A DNA stretch of 7,732 nt, from positions 1 through 7,732 of the forward strand of contig JAKBCM010000061.1 of assembly GCA_021807845.1 (NCBI GenBank), written 5' to 3'. Source of the DNA: Pseudomonadota bacterium (GTDB lineage: Bacteria; Pseudomonadota; Gammaproteobacteria; Legionellales; Legionellaceae). A program made the translations under genes and the position numbers. The notes beneath the pieces were generated by a model. That model worked only from the letters and a program-made list of their open reading frames with translations, made no database searches and was not told where the DNA came from. Each line of letters opens with the position of its first letter. Within the stretch, counting starts at the first letter, position 1. Below are positions 5,264 through 7,732 of the stretch, in pieces.

Positions 5264-7630
5264 TTAATTACGTAGGGGTTTGCCCGTTTCCAACAGATAT
5301 TTAATTCGTGCTTCTGTCATTTGAGTTTGAGCCAGGGTCATAAATGCTGTCTTTTCTAGATGGAGCATCCAAGCTTCATCAACCAGCGTTCCTTCATTAA
5401 CGTCGCCGCCACATAATACCCATGCTAATTGAGAAGCAAGGAAATAATCATGTTTGGAAATGAACCCACCTTCTAACCAATTGGTTAGGCCAATTTGCAA
5501 GCGAGCAGCATCTTCACGCCCACCAACACGGAATGTGCGTGATATTGGCGGCTGATAATTAAGAGCCATCATAGACTTCAATTGAGTCACGGCGGCAAAT
5601 AAAACTTCATGACGATGCATCACACAGACATCTTTTTGCTGTAAATAGCCTTTTTGTAGCGCCTCTGGTGCGCTGCTTGCGATCTCAGCTTTTGCGATTT
5701 GTTTAAAGTAAGGTTCAACATAGACCATAAAATCAGATCCTTCTGCTTTGTCAGCTGCACGTAAAGCCATTTCCTTGCATCCCCCTCCCGCAGGTATGAG
5801 CCCCACACCAGCTTCTACCAGTCCCGGATAAGATTCAAAAGCCGAAACCACCAAAGCACTTTGCATCATTAACTCACACCCCCCCCCTAATGCGCGTCCT
5901 CGAAGCGCTGTAATAACGGGGATAGCGCTGTACTTGATGCGCATGGCTAATTGTTGAAATTGACTGATCATAGTGTCAAGAGCTGACCATTTTTGGGCAT
6001 TTATTAACTCGAGAACCTCTTTCAAGTTAGCACCAGAGCTAAACTGATTTGGATCATGTTGATACATAATCAATCCATGACCATTTTTTTCAGCCATATC
6101 GATGACTTGATGCAAACCGTCTAGCACACTTTGTCCAATGGTATTTGCTTTGGTTTTAAAACTGACGACAGCCACCTCATTTGGCAACACAAAGAGAGAA
6201 ACGCCGTCATTTTCATATATGGTTTTTACGGGGATCTGAGACTCGCCTGGGAGCTTATCGCTAAAATACTGTCGTTGATAAACAGGCAATTTGCTTTGAC
6301 CTACATAACTCATGCAATGAGGTGAATAGGCGCCATCAGGCTGATAGAAATCATTAAGATTTGTAAGCCAGGCGGGCAATTTGGCACTACTTAAAGTATG
6401 TCCTTGTACAATCCCTGTTTCGATACATTCTTTCATTAAAGTAACCCCTGCCGCCTGCCAGGTCTCGAAAGGTCCATGTTGCCATCCAAACCCCCAACGC
6501 ATGGCCAAATCCACATCACGTACTGAGTGAGCAATATCTTGTAAATGGAACGCACTGTAATGAAATAGATCTCGAAAACAAGCCAGCAGAAATTCTGCTT
6601 CAGGATGTTTTGCCTTCAGAAGATGCTCGAATCGCTCCTGTGGATGCTTAATCCTCATGATGGCTTTGACTTCTTCGCTCACTTCTCCTTTCGTTGGTTG
6701 ATAAGAACGTGTGTTCATATCGTATACTTCAATTTCATGACCCTTTTTACGATAAATACCTTGCCCAGTTTTTTGCCCCAAATGTCCTTCTTTGATAAGC
6801 TCCATTAACCAATCCGGTAAAACAAAGATTGGATGCCAAGGATCAAACTGCAGTTGTTGCTCCATGGTCTTTATCACATGTGCCATGGTATCTAATCCCA
6901 CCACATCCATCGTACGAAACGTCGCAGATTTGGGTCGAAGAAGCAGGGTTCCTGTTAGGGCATCAACAGTATCTAACCTTAATTGAAATCGTTGTGCATG
7001 ATGAATGGTCGCTATTAACGAAAAAACACCGATTCGGTTCGCTATAAAATTTGGCGTATCTTTGGTTCGAATGACGCCCTTCCCCAAATGGCTTGTTAAC
7101 CAACTCTCTAGATGATCTAACAACAGCGGAGAGGTTTGGGCGTGAGGGATCAATTCAGCCAAATGCATATAACGGGGTGGGTTAAAGAAATGTACACCAC
7201 AAAAATTGCGCTGATGTGCTTCGGGCAATACACCAGCAAGGGTATTGATACTTAATCCTGAAGTATTGCTCACCACCACCGTCTTTTCACTGAGAAATGG
7301 TGCGATTTTTTGATAGAGTTTCTCTTTCAAATCTAGTTTTTCGGCAATCGCTTCAATGATCAAATCACAATGAATCAGCTCTGCTAAATCATCCTGATAA
7401 TTTCGTGCTTTTAATAGAGAGGCATATTGAGGAGTAGCTAAAGGAGCGGGCTTTAGCTTAGCTAAGTTCAAAATCGATTGATTGACGATGGCATTGTGGT
7501 CTTTACCATCCGCTGGCAAATCAAATAGTAATGTTTCAATCCCTGCGTTCACACAGTGGGCTGCAATTTGGGCGCCCATCACTCCGGCTCCAAGGACTGC
7601 TATTTTTTTTATGAAAAATGGTTCCTGCAT
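5264..7630 (-). CDS. fadN: FadN-type 3-hydroxyacyl-CoA dehydrogenase/enoyl-CoA hydratase fusion
   Basis: This two-enzyme beta-oxidation protein (788 aa) hydrates trans-2-enoyl-CoA and oxidises the resulting 3-hydroxyacyl-CoA with NAD+, feeding the thiolase; cytoplasmic. The domain order is dehydrogenase first and hydratase last, as in Bacillus FadN and opposite to FadB. The Rossmann GAGVMG is at 14-19 and SNTSGLS at 121-127. The catalytic pair is H147 and E159 in HFFNPPRYMHLAE, with DTPNFIANR (191-199) and a C-terminal dehydrogenase motif MRWGFGW (377-383). The crotonase part has oxyanion-loop SSGANL (531-536) and ALGGGCE (580-586), with candidate catalytic glutamates E586 and E606 (GLVEAGVGLIP). 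The end, GKPLRN, matches my recollection of FadN. I choose ATG 7630, because AGAGG (7639-7643) stands 8 nt away from it but only 2 nt from the in-frame TTG at 7636. It follows the upstream gene by 15 nt, so it is probably in one operon. A G9 run encodes the glycine loop. Confidence 0.93.
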   Translation of the reverse strand: MQEPFFIKKIAVLGAGVMGAQIAAHCVNAGIETLLFDLPADGKDHNAIVNQSILNLAKLKPAPLATPQYASLLKARNYQDDLAELIHCDLIIEAIAEKLDLKEKLYQKIAPFLSEKTVVVSNTSGLSINTLAGVLPEAHQRNFCGVHFFNPPRYMHLAELIPHAQTSPLLLDHLESWLTSHLGKGVIRTKDTPNFIANRIGVFSLIATIHHAQRFQLRLDTVDALTGTLLLRPKSATFRTMDVVGLDTMAHVIKTMEQQLQFDPWHPIFVLPDWLMELIKEGHLGQKTGQGIYRKKGHEIEVYDMNTRSYQPTKGEVSEEVKAIMRIKHPQERFEHLLKAKHPEAEFLLACFRDLFHYSAFHLQDIAHSVRDVDLAMRWGFGWQHGPFETWQAAGVTLMKECIETGIVQGHTLSSAKLPAWLTNLNDFYQPDGAYSPHCMSYVGQSKLPVYQRQYFSDKLPGESQIPVKTIYENDGVSLFVLPNEVAVVSFKTKANTIGQSVLDGLHQVIDMAEKNGHGLIMYQHDPNQFSSGANLKEVLELINAQKWSALDTMISQFQQLAMRIKYSAIPVITALRGRALGGGCELMMQSALVVSAFESYPGLVEAGVGLIPAGGGCKEMALRAADKAEGSDFMVYVEPYFKQIAKAEIASSAPEALQKGYLQQKDVCVMHRHEVLFAAVTQLKSMMALNYQPPISRTFRVGGREDAARLQIGLTNWLEGGFISKHDYFLASQLAWVLCGGDVNEGTLVDEAWMLHLEKTAFMTLAQTQMTEARIKYLLETGKPLRN
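5879..5887 (-). other. Nine-G homopolymer inside fadN
   Basis: Nine consecutive G residues on the coding strand encode the three glycines of ALGGGCE, the crotonase oxyanion-hole and catalytic-loop motif. As read, the frame is intact. Tracts of this length are prone to slippage during replication and to sequencing error. Confidence 0.9.
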
Positions 7631-7645
7631 TATCAATTCCTCTAT

Positions 7646-7732
7646 TTACAGTTCAAACTTAATTCCCTGAGCGAATGGAAGCATATCTCCCCAGTTGATG
7701 GTATTGGTTTGACGACGCACCTGAAGTTTGGC
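7646..7732 (-). CDS. C-terminal end of an upstream gene, truncated by the window edge
   Basis: The minus strand reads 28 codons without interruption from the window edge to TAA (7646-7648): AKLQVRRQTNTI, then NWGDMLPFAQGIKFEL. The stop is 15 nt before the fadN start, which indicates one transcript. I do not recognise the family from this tail. An acyl-CoA dehydrogenase would be the expected partner in a fadN-fadA locus, and a fatty-acid outer-membrane porin is also conceivable from the aromatic C-terminus. Both are guesses from context. The reading frame is well supported by its position; the function is not. Confidence 0.6.
   Translation of the reverse strand, partial: AKLQVRRQTNTINWGDMLPFAQGIKFEL

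Noticed and set aside
7634..7636. TTG as the start of the FadN-like protein, two codons upstream of ATG
   Set aside because: The AGAGG ribosome binding site would be only 2 nt from the TTG but is 8 nt from the ATG at 7628-7630.
6131..7670. Several plus-strand open frames of 62-72 codons opposite fadN, plus a minus-strand 62-codon frame at 5620-5808
   Set aside because: All overlap the coding sequence with clear catalytic motifs; their compositions look like shadow translations.
1..7732. A CRISPR array, defence island, toxin-antitoxin pair or mobile element
   Set aside because: No spaced repeat array, transposase, integrase or recognisable defence or toxin gene is present. All long frames belong to metabolic or envelope enzyme families.

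Overview
This window is an ordinary-looking bacterial chromosomal segment. Every supported gene lies on the minus strand, so transcription runs from high to low coordinates. By eye the sequence is AT-rich, roughly 40% GC. The gene families (MltA lytic transglycosylase, periplasmic M13 peptidase, beta-oxidation enzymes) point to a Gram-negative organism, most likely a gammaproteobacterium. A Legionella- or Coxiella-like background is a plausible guess from AT content and gene style, but I could not test it.

In transcription order the layout is as follows. (1) The last 28 codons of an unidentified upstream gene (7646-7732). (2) A FadN-type fused 3-hydroxyacyl-CoA dehydrogenase/enoyl-CoA hydratase (5264-7630), 15 nt downstream. 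(3) A 143-bp gap holding a perfect 15-bp-arm palindrome. (4) A FadA-type thiolase (3935-5119). (5) An exported M13 zinc metallopeptidase (1905-3923), whose ribosome binding site overlaps the thiolase stop codon. (6) A 159-bp gap with another palindrome, an alternative pairing partner for it and a possible promoter. (7) A membrane-anchored MltA-type lytic transglycosylase (552-1745). (8) A small gene of unknown function that appears broken (103-533). (9) A short tail with a third GC-rich hairpin (29-65).

The first part forms a fatty-acid beta-oxidation module: hydration and dehydrogenation of enoyl-CoA by the FadN-like protein, then thiolytic cleavage by the thiolase. The second part is a pair of cell-envelope hydrolases, a periplasmic peptidase and a murein lyase, with no obvious biochemical link to lipid catabolism. 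The tight thiolase-peptidase junction nevertheless suggests that these two are co-expressed.

I see no CRISPR array, tRNA, rRNA, transposase, prophage or clear defence or secretion system. The most interesting items are the double lesion in the small unknown gene, the three unrelated palindromes that occupy the non-coding gaps, a nine-G tract encoding the catalytic glycine loop of the FadN-like enzyme, and the coupling of an M13 peptidase to a thiolase.
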